Part shown: positions 1 through 6,866 of the stretch, piece by piece
How positions within the stretch are numbered: position 1 is the stretch's first letter
Layout: every line of letters begins with the position of its first letter
Assembly: GCA_041488155.1 (NCBI GenBank)
Contig: JBGPOS010000083.1
Location: 1 to 13,126, forward strand
Source of the DNA: JBGPOS01 sp041488155
GTDB taxonomy: Bacteria > Chloroflexota > Dehalococcoidia > Tepidiformales > Tepidiformaceae
DNA: 13,126 bases
Reading direction: 5' to 3'
Program-made: the position numbers and the translations under genes
The notes under the pieces: model-generated
Told to the model about the DNA's origin: nothing
Database searches by the model: none
What the model saw: only the letters and a program-made list of their open reading frames with translations

Positions 1-42
1 GACGTGGGAAGGCCCGCCGAGCCTCGCCCGGAAGCTGAAAGC

Positions 43-1284
43 ATGACGCCGCCCCTCGCCGGCATCCGCGTCGTCGACCTCACGATGGTCTGGGCCGGGC
101 CCTACGGCACCCGCCTGCTTGGGGACTACGGCGCCGAGGTCATCAAGGTCGAGTCACCCACCCAGTGGGATCTCATGCGTGGACTCGGGCTCATCCCCCG
201 CACCCGGGTCCGCTGGTACAACATGTCGGCTTACTTCAACCACAACAACCGCGACAAGTACGGCCTTGCTCTCGACCTCAGCGGCCCCCTGGGGCGGGAG
301 GTGTTCCTGCAGCTCTGCAAGGCCAGCGACGTCCTCGTTGAGAACTTCCGCGCAGACGTTATGTCGAATCTTCACCTCGCCTACGAGGATGTCCGCGAGG
401 CGAACCCGTCCATCATCTACGTCTCGATGCCCGGTCACGGCAAGACCGGCCCCGAGAAGGACTACGTCGCCTACGGCTCGAACGTTGAGCAGCTTGCCGG
501 CCTTGTCTCCCTGTCCGGGTACGAAGGCGGCGAACCAATGAAGACTGGCTTTAGCTACGGCGACCCTGTTGCTGGCACAGCCCTGGTCGCGGCCGTGGCC
601 ATGGCCGTCCGCCATCGCAACCACACTGGCGAAGGGATGTACGTCGAGATCGCTCAGCGCGAGAACCTCACCGCCTTCGTCGGCGAATGGCTCCTCGACT
701 GGAGCATGAACCACATCCACCGCCCACCCATCGGCAACCGGCACCCCCACGTCGCACCCCACAACCGCTACCGCTGCGCCGGCGACGACAGCTGGCTCAC
801 CATCGCCTGCGCGGATGAAGCACAGTTCGCGGCCCTCTGCACGGTCATCGGCGATCCCGAATTGACCGCCGACCCGCGTTTCGCCACCAACGCTGCCCGG
901 AAAGCGAACGAAGACGAGTTAGACGCCCGCATCGAGGCGTGGACCTTGATCCTCGGGCACTACGAGGCCATGCATCTGCTCCAGCGCGCGGGCGTGGCAG
1001 CCGGGGCCGTGCTCAACATCCCCGAACTCATGTCCGACCCCCAGCTCCGCTCACGCGGGGCCTGGGCGCCCCACACCCATCCCGACGCCGGCACGTGGGA
1101 GATGGAAACGCCGCCCTGGATCTTCTCCCGCACGCCGGGGCACGTTCGTATGCCCGCGCCGGGGTTCGCACAGCACAACAGCTACGTCCTTCGGGATCTC
1201 TTGCACCTCGACGAACAGGTCATCGCTCGCCTGAATGCCGAAGGGGTCACAGCCGACGTCCCGGACGAGACCCTGCACCAGTAG
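43..1284 (+). CDS. CaiB/BaiF family (class III) CoA-transferase
   Basis: Predicted cytosolic enzyme that moves CoA between carboxylic acids; the substrate cannot be told from sequence. The N-terminus has the family opening PLAGIRVVDLTMVWAGP, followed by GAEVIKVE. The stretch SYGDPVAGTALVAAVAMAVR ends in a TGEGMYVEIAQ turn. The Asp of SYGDP (codon 562-564, residue 174 from ATG 43) aligns with the catalytic Asp known from formyl-CoA transferase. The C-terminal part has GNRHPHVAPHNRYRC and the usual late MPAPGFAQHN. The frame is open to the window edge through GTG 4, but ATG 43 is preferred: it has a GGAAG ribosome site 8 bases upstream and puts the first strand where the family starts. That gives 413 residues, normal length. 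The gene ends 15 bp from the convergent transporter gene, and no terminator hairpin is visible there. Upstream partners lie outside the window. Confidence 0.9.
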   Translation: MTPPLAGIRVVDLTMVWAGPYGTRLLGDYGAEVIKVESPTQWDLMRGLGLIPRTRVRWYNMSAYFNHNNRDKYGLALDLSGPLGREVFLQLCKASDVLVENFRADVMSNLHLAYEDVREANPSIIYVSMPGHGKTGPEKDYVAYGSNVEQLAGLVSLSGYEGGEPMKTGFSYGDPVAGTALVAAVAMAVRHRNHTGEGMYVEIAQRENLTAFVGEWLLDWSMNHIHRPPIGNRHPHVAPHNRYRCAGDDSWLTIACADEAQFAALCTVIGDPELTADPRFATNAARKANEDELDARIEAWTLILGHYEAMHLLQRAGVAAGAVLNIPELMSDPQLRSRGAWAPHTHPDAGTWEMETPPWIFSRTPGHVRMPAPGFAQHNSYVLRDLLHLDEQVIARLNAEGVTADVPDETLHQ

Positions 1285-1299
1285 GCCGCCGCCTCGCCG

Positions 1300-2418
1300 T
1301 CAGACAAACAGCAGCAGCAGTGGCACGGCCACGATTGCGACCAGGAACGCCCCGAGGTTCCGGGGCCGCGCTGTTATCCGGTGGGCCGCCCCCAGGATCG
1401 CTCGCGAATAGGGCCCGTAGGCGCAGGTCAGGATCGTCAGAGATATCACCGCCACCGACAGCATCTCGGTGAGCACCACCGTAAACGCCGAGTGACCCCC
1501 CAGCAGCACCGCGCCGAAGAGAGTATCGACGAACGTGGTGATGTTCGCGCCCATGACGTAGGGGATGATGTGCTCGCGTTTCAGATAGCCTTTGAGCGAA
1601 AGCGGAACGAGCACCGTGAGCGAGATTGACACGCTCAACGTCGTCATCGTCACGGCGCAACCGAGCAGGAACATCAGCGGCCGGCGGCTCAAGAAGTGCA
1701 GGCGCGAGGAGATACCCTCGGCCTCAGCGTCGAGTTGCGGCAACGCCCGGTCGAACACGGCGAAGCTCGAAAGCAACACTCCCACTCCCACCAGGAACAC
1801 CATCCAATGAAGGAGGACGGCGTTGAGCGCGTCCACCGGCGGTCCGAACACGGCGTCCGTCACGTTGAGAAGGCTCGCCGGTGTGGCGAAATTCACCCCG
1901 TCCAACCAGCCAAGGTGCAGCGACAGGAGTCCGAGCGCGATGGCTGGTCCCTGGGTCGTGAACGTCGTGAGCAGAGACACCACCCCGATGTAGAGCCCGT
2001 CCGCGTTGCGCCGCCGCCGCAGATAGAGGACGAAGCCAACCGCCAGCACGATGAACGACGCGCCCAGGCGCGATCCGCCGACAACCCCGAACGCCTCCGC
2101 CTCGCTGAGGGTCCCGCCCGCCAGGAGGGTGATGCCGATTGCTGCAATGGGGGAACCACTCAGCGCCAGGTACGCCAGCAGCCAGCCGAAGCCCACCGCG
2201 TTGACGGGCCCGGAAACCTCTAGACCATCGAGCAGGGGCACGAGGCCCTTTGCTCCCGACTTGATCACCTGGAGGGCGAGGACAAACAGGCAGAGGCCCG
2301 CGACCGCCGCTCCCAGCCGGATCGCGTTCCGGAAACCGGGAAGGTGCAGGCGGGCAGGCCAGGCCGATCCGTGCTCAGGCGACGGCCCGGCCACCACTCG
2401 CCGATCGGCTCTAGCCAA
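1300..2418 (-). CDS. Na/Pi-cotransporter-like membrane protein at the end of the sulfate operon
   Basis: Polytopic inner-membrane protein of 372 residues with about eight or nine hydrophobic segments (roughly 33-52, 75-99, 115-134, 142-170, 200-222, 247-272, 285-307, 312-335, 354-371). It shows the two inverted repeats of the Na/Pi cotransporter family (Pfam Na_Pi_cotrans type). Repeat 1 has ALSGSPIAAIGITLL and then GGSRLGAS. Repeat 2 has TTLSVSISLTVLVPL and then MGANITTFVDTL. The usual QSSS signature is changed in both repeats (SGSP and SVSIS), so the anion may not be phosphate. The listed start is TTG, overlapping the sat stop by 8 bp, with GGGAG directly against it. GTG codons at residues 8 and 9 are alternatives, so the start is uncertain. 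As the last gene of the cysH-cysC-sat operon it is a candidate sulfate or related oxyanion carrier. That role is inferred from context; phosphate or another solute is possible. Confidence 0.75.
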   Translation of the reverse strand: MARADRRVVAGPSPEHGSAWPARLHLPGFRNAIRLGAAVAGLCLFVLALQVIKSGAKGLVPLLDGLEVSGPVNAVGFGWLLAYLALSGSPIAAIGITLLAGGTLSEAEAFGVVGGSRLGASFIVLAVGFVLYLRRRRNADGLYIGVVSLLTTFTTQGPAIALGLLSLHLGWLDGVNFATPASLLNVTDAVFGPPVDALNAVLLHWMVFLVGVGVLLSSFAVFDRALPQLDAEAEGISSRLHFLSRRPLMFLLGCAVTMTTLSVSISLTVLVPLSLKGYLKREHIIPYVMGANITTFVDTLFGAVLLGGHSAFTVVLTEMLSVAVISLTILTCAYGPYSRAILGAAHRITARPRNLGAFLVAIVAVPLLLLFV

Positions 2419-3574
2419 CTCCCGCCATGCTCTCGATCAGGATCTTCGCTACCTCGGGTCGCGAAAACTCCGGTGGCGGCAACTGACCAGCGCGCAGCAT
2501 CTCCCGCACCTTCGTCCCCGAGAGGACCAGCCGCTCTTCGGGTGTCGCCGGGCTCGTCTTGGTGGTCGCCATCGAGCCCGTGCGCAGGCACCAGAAGGCA
2601 TGTTCGAAGAACAGCGGCTGTATCCCCAGCTTCTCCATGTCAACTTCGTCGAAGATCCGCTGGGCGTCGTACGTGCCGTAGTAGTTGCCGACGCCAGCGT
2701 GATCGCGGCCGACGATGAAATGGGTACAGCCGTAGTTCTTGCGCATGATGGCGTGGAAGATGGCCTCGCGCGGGCCTGCGTAGCGCATCGCCGCTGGCAA
2801 CACCGAAAGAGCCACGCGCTCCTTCACGAAGTAGTTTTCGATCAGCACTTCATAGCACCGCATGCGCACTTCGGCGGGCACGTCGTCGTCCTTCGTGTCT
2901 CCCACGAGCGGGTGGATCAGCGCCCCGTCGATACTCTCCAGCGCCACCTTTATCAGGTATTCGTGCGCCCGGTGAATCGGGTTCCGGGTCTGGAATCCGA
3001 CGACCGTCTTCCACCCGCGTTCCGCGAAGACTGCTCGCGTCTGGGCCGGGGTCAGCCGGTATTGTCCGAAATTGTCGTAGGCGGGGAGCGCGACCGCCTG
3101 CACCTGACCGCCCAGGATCAGGTCACCCGACGCGTACATCGCGGCCACACCCGGGTGCGCCTCGTCCGTCGTCCGGTACACCTGCTGCGCTTCGTGCTGC
3201 TTATCGCGCCGGTACGTCTCTTCGACCGCAATCACGGCCAGGAGAGTCCCATCGCCGTCGCGCAGGGCAGCCTGCGTCCCCGCGCGAAGCTCTGCGGCCC
3301 GCCCAGCGTCTACCGCCAACGTCACTGGCACGGACCAGGGAAGTCCGTTGTCGAGCTCCATGTGGTCCACGACACGGCGGTAATCGCTCTCACCCATGAA
3401 GCCTCGCAGCGGGCTGAAACCGCCGTTGGTCAGCAACTCGAGGTCGCTCCGCGTCCGCGAGTCGACAACGATCGCTGGCAGGCCGGCAGCCTCCCGCCGG
3501 AGCGCATCCCGCTCCTGCACTGGCGCCAGCAAGTCGACGAGGCTTCCCCCGTACGGCTGCCCCAGGCCGCTCAT
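2411..3574 (-). CDS. sat: ATP sulfurylase (sulfate adenylyltransferase)
   Basis: Makes adenylyl sulfate (APS) and pyrophosphate from sulfate and ATP, the first step of sulfate assimilation, in the cytosol. It is a single-chain 387-residue enzyme of the Sat/MET3 type, not the CysD/CysN pair. It has the N-terminal FSPLRGFM (53-60), the nucleotide-binding QTRNPIHRAHE (195-205) with the HxxH signature, and GRDHAGVG (289-296). The zinc-site region known from some prokaryotic Sats (C-x2-C-x8-C-x3-H) is here FWCLRTGSMATTKTSP: only Cys329 remains, with Thr332, Ser341 and Pro345 at the other places, so zinc is probably absent. The ATG overlaps the cysC stop as ATGA, which predicts translational coupling; the upstream GGCGGTGA is a weak ribosome site. 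No C-terminal kinase domain is fused, consistent with the separate cysC just upstream. Confidence 0.96.
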   Translation of the reverse strand: MSGLGQPYGGSLVDLLAPVQERDALRREAAGLPAIVVDSRTRSDLELLTNGGFSPLRGFMGESDYRRVVDHMELDNGLPWSVPVTLAVDAGRAAELRAGTQAALRDGDGTLLAVIAVEETYRRDKQHEAQQVYRTTDEAHPGVAAMYASGDLILGGQVQAVALPAYDNFGQYRLTPAQTRAVFAERGWKTVVGFQTRNPIHRAHEYLIKVALESIDGALIHPLVGDTKDDDVPAEVRMRCYEVLIENYFVKERVALSVLPAAMRYAGPREAIFHAIMRKNYGCTHFIVGRDHAGVGNYYGTYDAQRIFDEVDMEKLGIQPLFFEHAFWCLRTGSMATTKTSPATPEERLVLSGTKVREMLRAGQLPPPEFSRPEVAKILIESMAGVG

Positions 3575-4134
3575 CGGGTCACCGCCGGCGATTGGATCAA
3601 CCCGCCGCCTGCGAGGTGAGAGACGATGCGCTGCAGGCTCGCCTCCATGGTCTCGATCCCGGTCGGACAGGAGACCTCAGGGTTCAGGGGCGCCTCGTAG
3701 GGGTCATCGATGCCCGTGAAGCCCGGTCGTTTGCCGGCCCGCGCCTCCGCGTACATGCCTTTCACGTCGCGCGCTTCGCATTCCTCGACCGTGGCCGCAG
3801 CAAACACTTCCACAAACGAAGAGCCGTCTCCCTCGATGAGCTTGCGGTTCTGATCGCGTATGTCGCGGTAGGGCGAGATCGCAGCTGTGATCACCGCCAC
3901 CCCGTTCCGCGCCAGCAGGTTGGCCACGTACCCGATCCGCAGGATGTTCGTGTCCCGGTCCTCCTTGCTGAACCCAAGTCCTTTCGAGAGGTTCGTCCGC
4001 ACGACATCACCGTCCAGGATCTCCACCTGCCGCCCGCCTTCCCGAATGATCGGCGCCAGTGCGTCGGTGAGTGTCGACTTCCCGGCCCCCGAGAGCCCGG
4101 TGAACCACACCACAAATCCGCGTTCGTCAGCCAT
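3571..4134 (-). CDS. cysC: Adenylylsulfate (APS) kinase
   Basis: Phosphorylates APS with ATP to give PAPS, the donor for PAPS reductase or sulfotransferases. The 187-residue length is normal for a stand-alone CysC. Visible motifs are the P-loop GLSGAGKST (13-21), DGDVVR (41-46) followed by NLSKGLGFSKEDRDTN, the ITAAISPYRDIRD segment, the FVEVFAAATVEECEARDVKG segment, and the late FTGIDDPYEAPLNPEV that binds and caps APS. The ATG at 4134 has AGGGAG upstream at 9-base spacing. A second AAGGG touches the ATG and is too close to serve. Its stop overlaps the sat start by 4 bp. A 94-bp gap with a hairpin separates it from cysH. Its presence beside an APS-type CysH is worth noting: PAPS may be needed for sulfotransfer, or CysH may take both substrates. 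Confidence 0.96.
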   Translation of the reverse strand: MADERGFVVWFTGLSGAGKSTLTDALAPIIREGGRQVEILDGDVVRTNLSKGLGFSKEDRDTNILRIGYVANLLARNGVAVITAAISPYRDIRDQNRKLIEGDGSSFVEVFAAATVEECEARDVKGMYAEARAGKRPGFTGIDDPYEAPLNPEVSCPTGIETMEASLQRIVSHLAGGGLIQSPAVTR

Positions 4135-4181
4135 CCCTTAGTACTCCCTGCTTTGTTCGACTTTGCCCTGCGGCAACAACA

Positions 4182-4200
4182 ACCGGCCTTCGAGGCCGGC
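4182..4200 (-). other. GC-rich hairpin between cysH and cysC
   Basis: On the minus strand, 7-bp arms CCGGCCT and AGGCCGG flank a CGA triloop, with one more G-U pair possible. The hairpin is followed by TTGTTGTTG. It sits 29 bases after the cysH stop and 48 before the cysC start. The interrupted T-run makes it at most a weak terminator. It could instead be an RNA processing or stability element that sets different levels of cysH and cysC-sat. The structure is seen in the sequence; the function is inferred. Confidence 0.4.
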
Positions 4201-4228
4201 TGAAGATCGTGTCAATCAGCTCCCGCCG

Positions 4229-4930
4229 TCACGTATGCAGGCCGCACTCGTCCTTTTCGAACCCCTGCCAGCGGCCAGCCCGCCCCTGAACGCCCGGGAC
4301 CGTGCAGTTGTAACAGCCGATGCTCGTGTATCCCTGGTCGAGGAGCGGGTTATAGGACACCTTGTTCCTCACGACGTAGTCCCAGGTCTCTTTTTCCGTC
4401 CAGTTAGCAAGAGGATTCAGCTTCACGACACCAAACTTCGGCGCCCACGACACGATGGGAGTGTCCGCTCTGCCTTCCGACTGATCCCGCCGCAGTCCTC
4501 TCACCCAGGCCGTCTTCCCGTCGAGAGCACGCCGGTTGGGCTCGACTTTCCGCAGCTCGCAACAAGCGTCCGGGTCGCGCATCCAGAGCGCTGCCCCGAA
4601 CTTCGCAGCCTGCTCTTCGTGGCTCAGCAGCGGCTTGTAGACTTGCACGTTGCGCAGCCCCAGCGCCGGCACCGATTGCCGCATCGTCTCGTGCGTCTCT
4701 TCGAAGAGGTAGTCTGTGTCGAGCACAAACACGTGCACGTCCGGCTTGAGCGCCGCCACCATGTGCAGGATTGCCATCCCGCTGGCGCCACCGAAGCTCG
4801 CCCCTACCGAGAGCCCGTCGCCGAAGGTCTCCACAGCCCAGCTGATGATTGCCTGAGGCTGGAGCGACTCGAATCGCGCCGCGAGTTGCGCGATCTCAGA
4901 CTCGGAGAGGGTCGTTGCGGGCATGTCCAT
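4229..4930 (-). CDS. cysH: Adenylylsulfate/phosphoadenylylsulfate reductase, 4Fe-4S type
   Basis: Reduces APS (or PAPS) to sulfite using thioredoxin or a similar thiol donor. The 233 residues form the PP-loop reductase fold: SVGASFGGASGM (41-52) near the N-terminus, FVLDTDYLFEET (68-79) for nucleotide binding, then RDPDACCELRKVEP (118-131) and SIGCYNCT (203-210). Cys123, Cys124, Cys206 and Cys209 form the CC...CxxC set that ligates a 4Fe-4S cluster in APS-type reductases of plants and many bacteria. The catalytic thiol is Cys229 in the C-terminal KDECGLHT. E. coli-type PAPS reductases lack the four cluster cysteines, so APS is the likely main substrate; the related Bacillus CysH accepts both. 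There is no fused thioredoxin domain. ATG 4930 is used; ATG 4924 (residue 3) is an alternative, and neither has a clear ribosome site. It is the first gene of the minus-strand operon, transcribed away from the sulfite reductase. Confidence 0.95.
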   Translation of the reverse strand: MDMPATTLSESEIAQLAARFESLQPQAIISWAVETFGDGLSVGASFGGASGMAILHMVAALKPDVHVFVLDTDYLFEETHETMRQSVPALGLRNVQVYKPLLSHEEQAAKFGAALWMRDPDACCELRKVEPNRRALDGKTAWVRGLRRDQSEGRADTPIVSWAPKFGVVKLNPLANWTEKETWDYVVRNKVSYNPLLDQGYTSIGCYNCTVPGVQGRAGRWQGFEKDECGLHT

Positions 4931-4938
4931 CCAAAGGT

Positions 4939-4951
4939 GAGTGGTTCACTC
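4939..4951 (-). promoter_or_regulatory. Small inverted repeat in the cysH leader
   Basis: GAGTG and CACTC arms around a 3-base centre lie 9 to 21 bases before the cysH ATG at 4930. In the transcript this would be a 5-bp hairpin just where a ribosome site should be, and no good Shine-Dalgarno is visible there. It may affect cysH translation, or be a second small operator. A 5-bp repeat is also within chance expectation. Confidence 0.25.
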
Positions 4952-4954
4952 GAC

Positions 4955-4981
4955 TTTATCAACAACCTCCGTTGCGAGCAA
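4955..4981 (-). promoter_or_regulatory. Weak candidate promoter for the cysH operon
   Basis: On the minus strand TTGCTC (4981-4976) and GATAAA (4960-4955) are 15 bases apart. Reading the -10 as ATAAAG gives 16. The -10 matches four of six positions and the -35 three. The spacing is short, so support is limited, but the -35 falls in the same palindrome as the plus-strand promoter, which favours joint control. Confidence 0.3.
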
Positions 4982-4987
4982 CAGAGG
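4966..4987. promoter_or_regulatory. 22-bp imperfect palindrome, candidate shared operator for the sulfur genes
   Basis: The arms CCTCCGTTGC and GCAACAGAGG are separated by GA; nine of ten positions pair. The perfect core is GTTGC-GA-GCAAC (4971-4982). It lies midway in the 132-bp gap between the divergent cysH and sulfite reductase genes and covers the possible -35 hexamer of each direction. That arrangement suits a dimeric regulator controlling both transcripts at once. No regulator gene is in the window, so the protein is unknown. It could also fold as an RNA hairpin if a transcript begins upstream. Confidence 0.55.
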
Positions 4988-5000
4988 AGATTGCTACAGT
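4972..5000 (+). promoter_or_regulatory. Candidate sigma-70-type promoter for the sulfite reductase gene
   Basis: TTGCGA (4972-4977) and TACAGT (4995-5000) are 17 bases apart, each matching four of six consensus positions. The -10 is preceded by TGC, giving an extended -10. Transcription would begin near 5007, leaving a leader of about 55 bases before ATG 5063. The -35 lies inside the palindrome. This is prediction by eye. Confidence 0.4.
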
Positions 5001-5062
5001 CGATCCTACTCGGAACGATCTGCCACGGCCCCGGCTGCGGCGTCCGGGTCAAAGGGACGGTC

Positions 5063-6835
5063 ATGGCAGAAGTCGAAACTATCGTCTACAGCAACGAACC
5101 CGGCAAAGTTCTTCCCATCCTGCAGCGCGAGCTCGAAGACTTCGAGACCGAGGCCACGCGTTTTCTCAACGGCGAGTTCGATGAGTCCCAGTTCATCGGT
5201 TTCCGCCTGAAGCAGGGCGTCTACGGCCAGCGCCAGCCCGGCGTCCAGATGATTCGCTGCAAGCTCCCCTTCGGCGCCGTCACCTCCGAGCAGATGGAAG
5301 CCTTCGGCGAAGTCGCCGAGCGCTTCGCGCCGTTGCGCAAGGGCCACATCACCACCCGTCAGAACTTCCAGTTCCACCACATCCCCCTCAAGCGTGCCGC
5401 TGAAGCCCTTCGCGTCCTCGGCAGGACTGGCATCTCGACCCGCGAGGCCTGTGGCAACACCGTCCGAAACGTCACGGGCGACCCCTGGGCCGGCGTCAAC
5501 GGCGAAGAGCTCTTCGACCCGACGCCCTACGCGGGCGCCTTCGCGCGCTACTGGCTGCGCAACCCTCTCTCGCAGCTGCTTCCGCGTAAGTTCAAGGTCG
5601 CCTTCACCTCTAGCGACCGCGACACCGCCATCACCGGCATCCATGACCTCGGCTTCATCCCACGCATCCGCGACGGCGTCAAAGGCTTTGAGATGCGCAC
5701 CGGGGGCGGCCTCAGCATCATGCCCCGCAACGCCATGGTCCTTAGAGAGTTCGTCTCGATGGACGAATACCTCAAGGTTTCCGAAGCGGTGATCCGCATC
5801 TTCGAAAGGGCCGACGAGCTCCGCAAGAACCGCGCCAAGGCCCGGATCAAGTTCCTCATCGACCGCGTCGGCATCGAAGAGTTCCGGCGGATGGTCGACC
5901 TGGAGCTCGAAGGAGACTGGACCCGTAAGGACTTCCGCCCCGATCGTCTCCTCGTGCTCGACAACGAAGAGTCCACCGCTCCCGCCAGGCGGCCCTACTA
6001 CGAGCAGCCCAACGGCGACCGCCGCGGGTTCAGCGCCTTCGTCAGCGCGAACGTCAGGGCACAGCGGCAGCAGGGCTTCAGCACCGTCCAGGTGAAGGTC
6101 TCCCGCGGGGACCTCAAGCCCGAACAGTTCAAGGGCCTCGCCGCCATCATGCGCGAATACTGCAGCGGCCGCGCCCGCACCACTGTGCAGCAGAACCTCG
6201 TCCTCCGTTGGGTACGCGACGAAAGTCTCTACGAAGTCTGGCAGCGGCTTCGTGCCGTCGACCTGGGGGAGTCAGGCGCCGACCAGGTAACGGACGTCGT
6301 CAGCTGCCCCGGGACGGACAGCTGCAAGCTCGGCATCACCAGCTCGATGGGCTTGAGCGCCGCCATCCAGGCGAAAGTCGAATCCCTCAACATCGAAGAC
6401 CCACTGACCCGCCGCGTGCACATCAAGATGAGCGGATGCCCGAACAGCTGCGGCCAGCACCACATCGCCAACATCGGCTTCCACGGGGCAGCGATGAAGG
6501 TGGGCGACCAACAGCTCCCCGCCTACCACGTTTTCGTGGGCGGGGCCTACGACGAAGGCCTCATGCGCATCGGCACCCAGCTCAAGCTTCGCCTTCCCGC
6601 GAAACGCGCCCCAGAGGCCGTCGAGCGCCTCCTCGCCATGTACGAGCGCTACCGCAACCCGGGCGAGGTCTTCAACGACTACTTCGACCGGGTCGGGGCC
6701 AAGCCCTTCGAGGAGGCCATCCGCGACCTCACCCTCCCGGGCGAGTTCGACGACGAGAACCAGTCGATGTTCATCGACTGGGGCAAACTCGACCTCTACC
6801 GGCTCGAGCGCGGCGAAGGCGAGTGCGCGGTCTAA
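5063..6835 (+). CDS. sir: Ferredoxin-type sulfite reductase (siroheme, 4Fe-4S; NirA/Sir family)
   Basis: Six-electron reduction of sulfite to sulfide, most likely with ferredoxin as donor since no CysJ-like flavoprotein is present. The 590-residue protein has the two-fold repeat of the family: an N-terminal half with GHITTRQNFQFHHI (94-107) and a C-terminal half with TTVQQNLVLRWV (373-384). Cluster and siroheme ligands are in SCPGTDSCKLG (Cys415, Cys421) and SGCPNSCGQHHIANIGFHG (Cys459, Cys463); Cys463 is the expected bridge to siroheme. The reading frame is open for 300 codons further upstream, but that part is antisense to cysH. ATG 5063 is chosen for its AAAGGGA ribosome site (5051-5057, 5-base gap) and family length. 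The same family includes ferredoxin-nitrite reductases. Divergence from cysH-cysC-sat favours sulfite, but nitrite as a second substrate cannot be excluded. Confidence 0.94.
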   Translation: MAEVETIVYSNEPGKVLPILQRELEDFETEATRFLNGEFDESQFIGFRLKQGVYGQRQPGVQMIRCKLPFGAVTSEQMEAFGEVAERFAPLRKGHITTRQNFQFHHIPLKRAAEALRVLGRTGISTREACGNTVRNVTGDPWAGVNGEELFDPTPYAGAFARYWLRNPLSQLLPRKFKVAFTSSDRDTAITGIHDLGFIPRIRDGVKGFEMRTGGGLSIMPRNAMVLREFVSMDEYLKVSEAVIRIFERADELRKNRAKARIKFLIDRVGIEEFRRMVDLELEGDWTRKDFRPDRLLVLDNEESTAPARRPYYEQPNGDRRGFSAFVSANVRAQRQQGFSTVQVKVSRGDLKPEQFKGLAAIMREYCSGRARTTVQQNLVLRWVRDESLYEVWQRLRAVDLGESGADQVTDVVSCPGTDSCKLGITSSMGLSAAIQAKVESLNIEDPLTRRVHIKMSGCPNSCGQHHIANIGFHGAAMKVGDQQLPAYHVFVGGAYDEGLMRIGTQLKLRLPAKRAPEAVERLLAMYERYRNPGEVFNDYFDRVGAKPFEEAIRDLTLPGEFDDENQSMFIDWGKLDLYRLERGEGECAV

Positions 6836-6866
6836 CGAACTCCCGCCCGAAACGACGGGGGCTCAT

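Noticed and set aside
4..42. GTG start at base 4 for the CoA-transferase
   Set aside because: It adds 13 Pro/Glu-rich residues before the normal family N-terminus; ATG 43 has a GGAAG ribosome site.
2051..3619. 522-codon plus-strand open frame across sat and the transporter start
   Set aside because: It is opposite to clearly recognised sat; long antisense frames are common in GC-rich DNA, and its protein is Arg/His-rich with no recognisable motif.
4163..5062. 300-codon in-frame extension upstream of the sulfite reductase ATG
   Set aside because: It is antisense to cysH, shows no family similarity, and ATG 5063 has a good ribosome site and the right family length.
6840..6861. Possible bidirectional terminator between the sulfite reductase and flavin reductase stops
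   Set aside because: CTCCCG and CGGGGG can pair only with a wobble and a 10-base loop, and no T-run follows on either strand.
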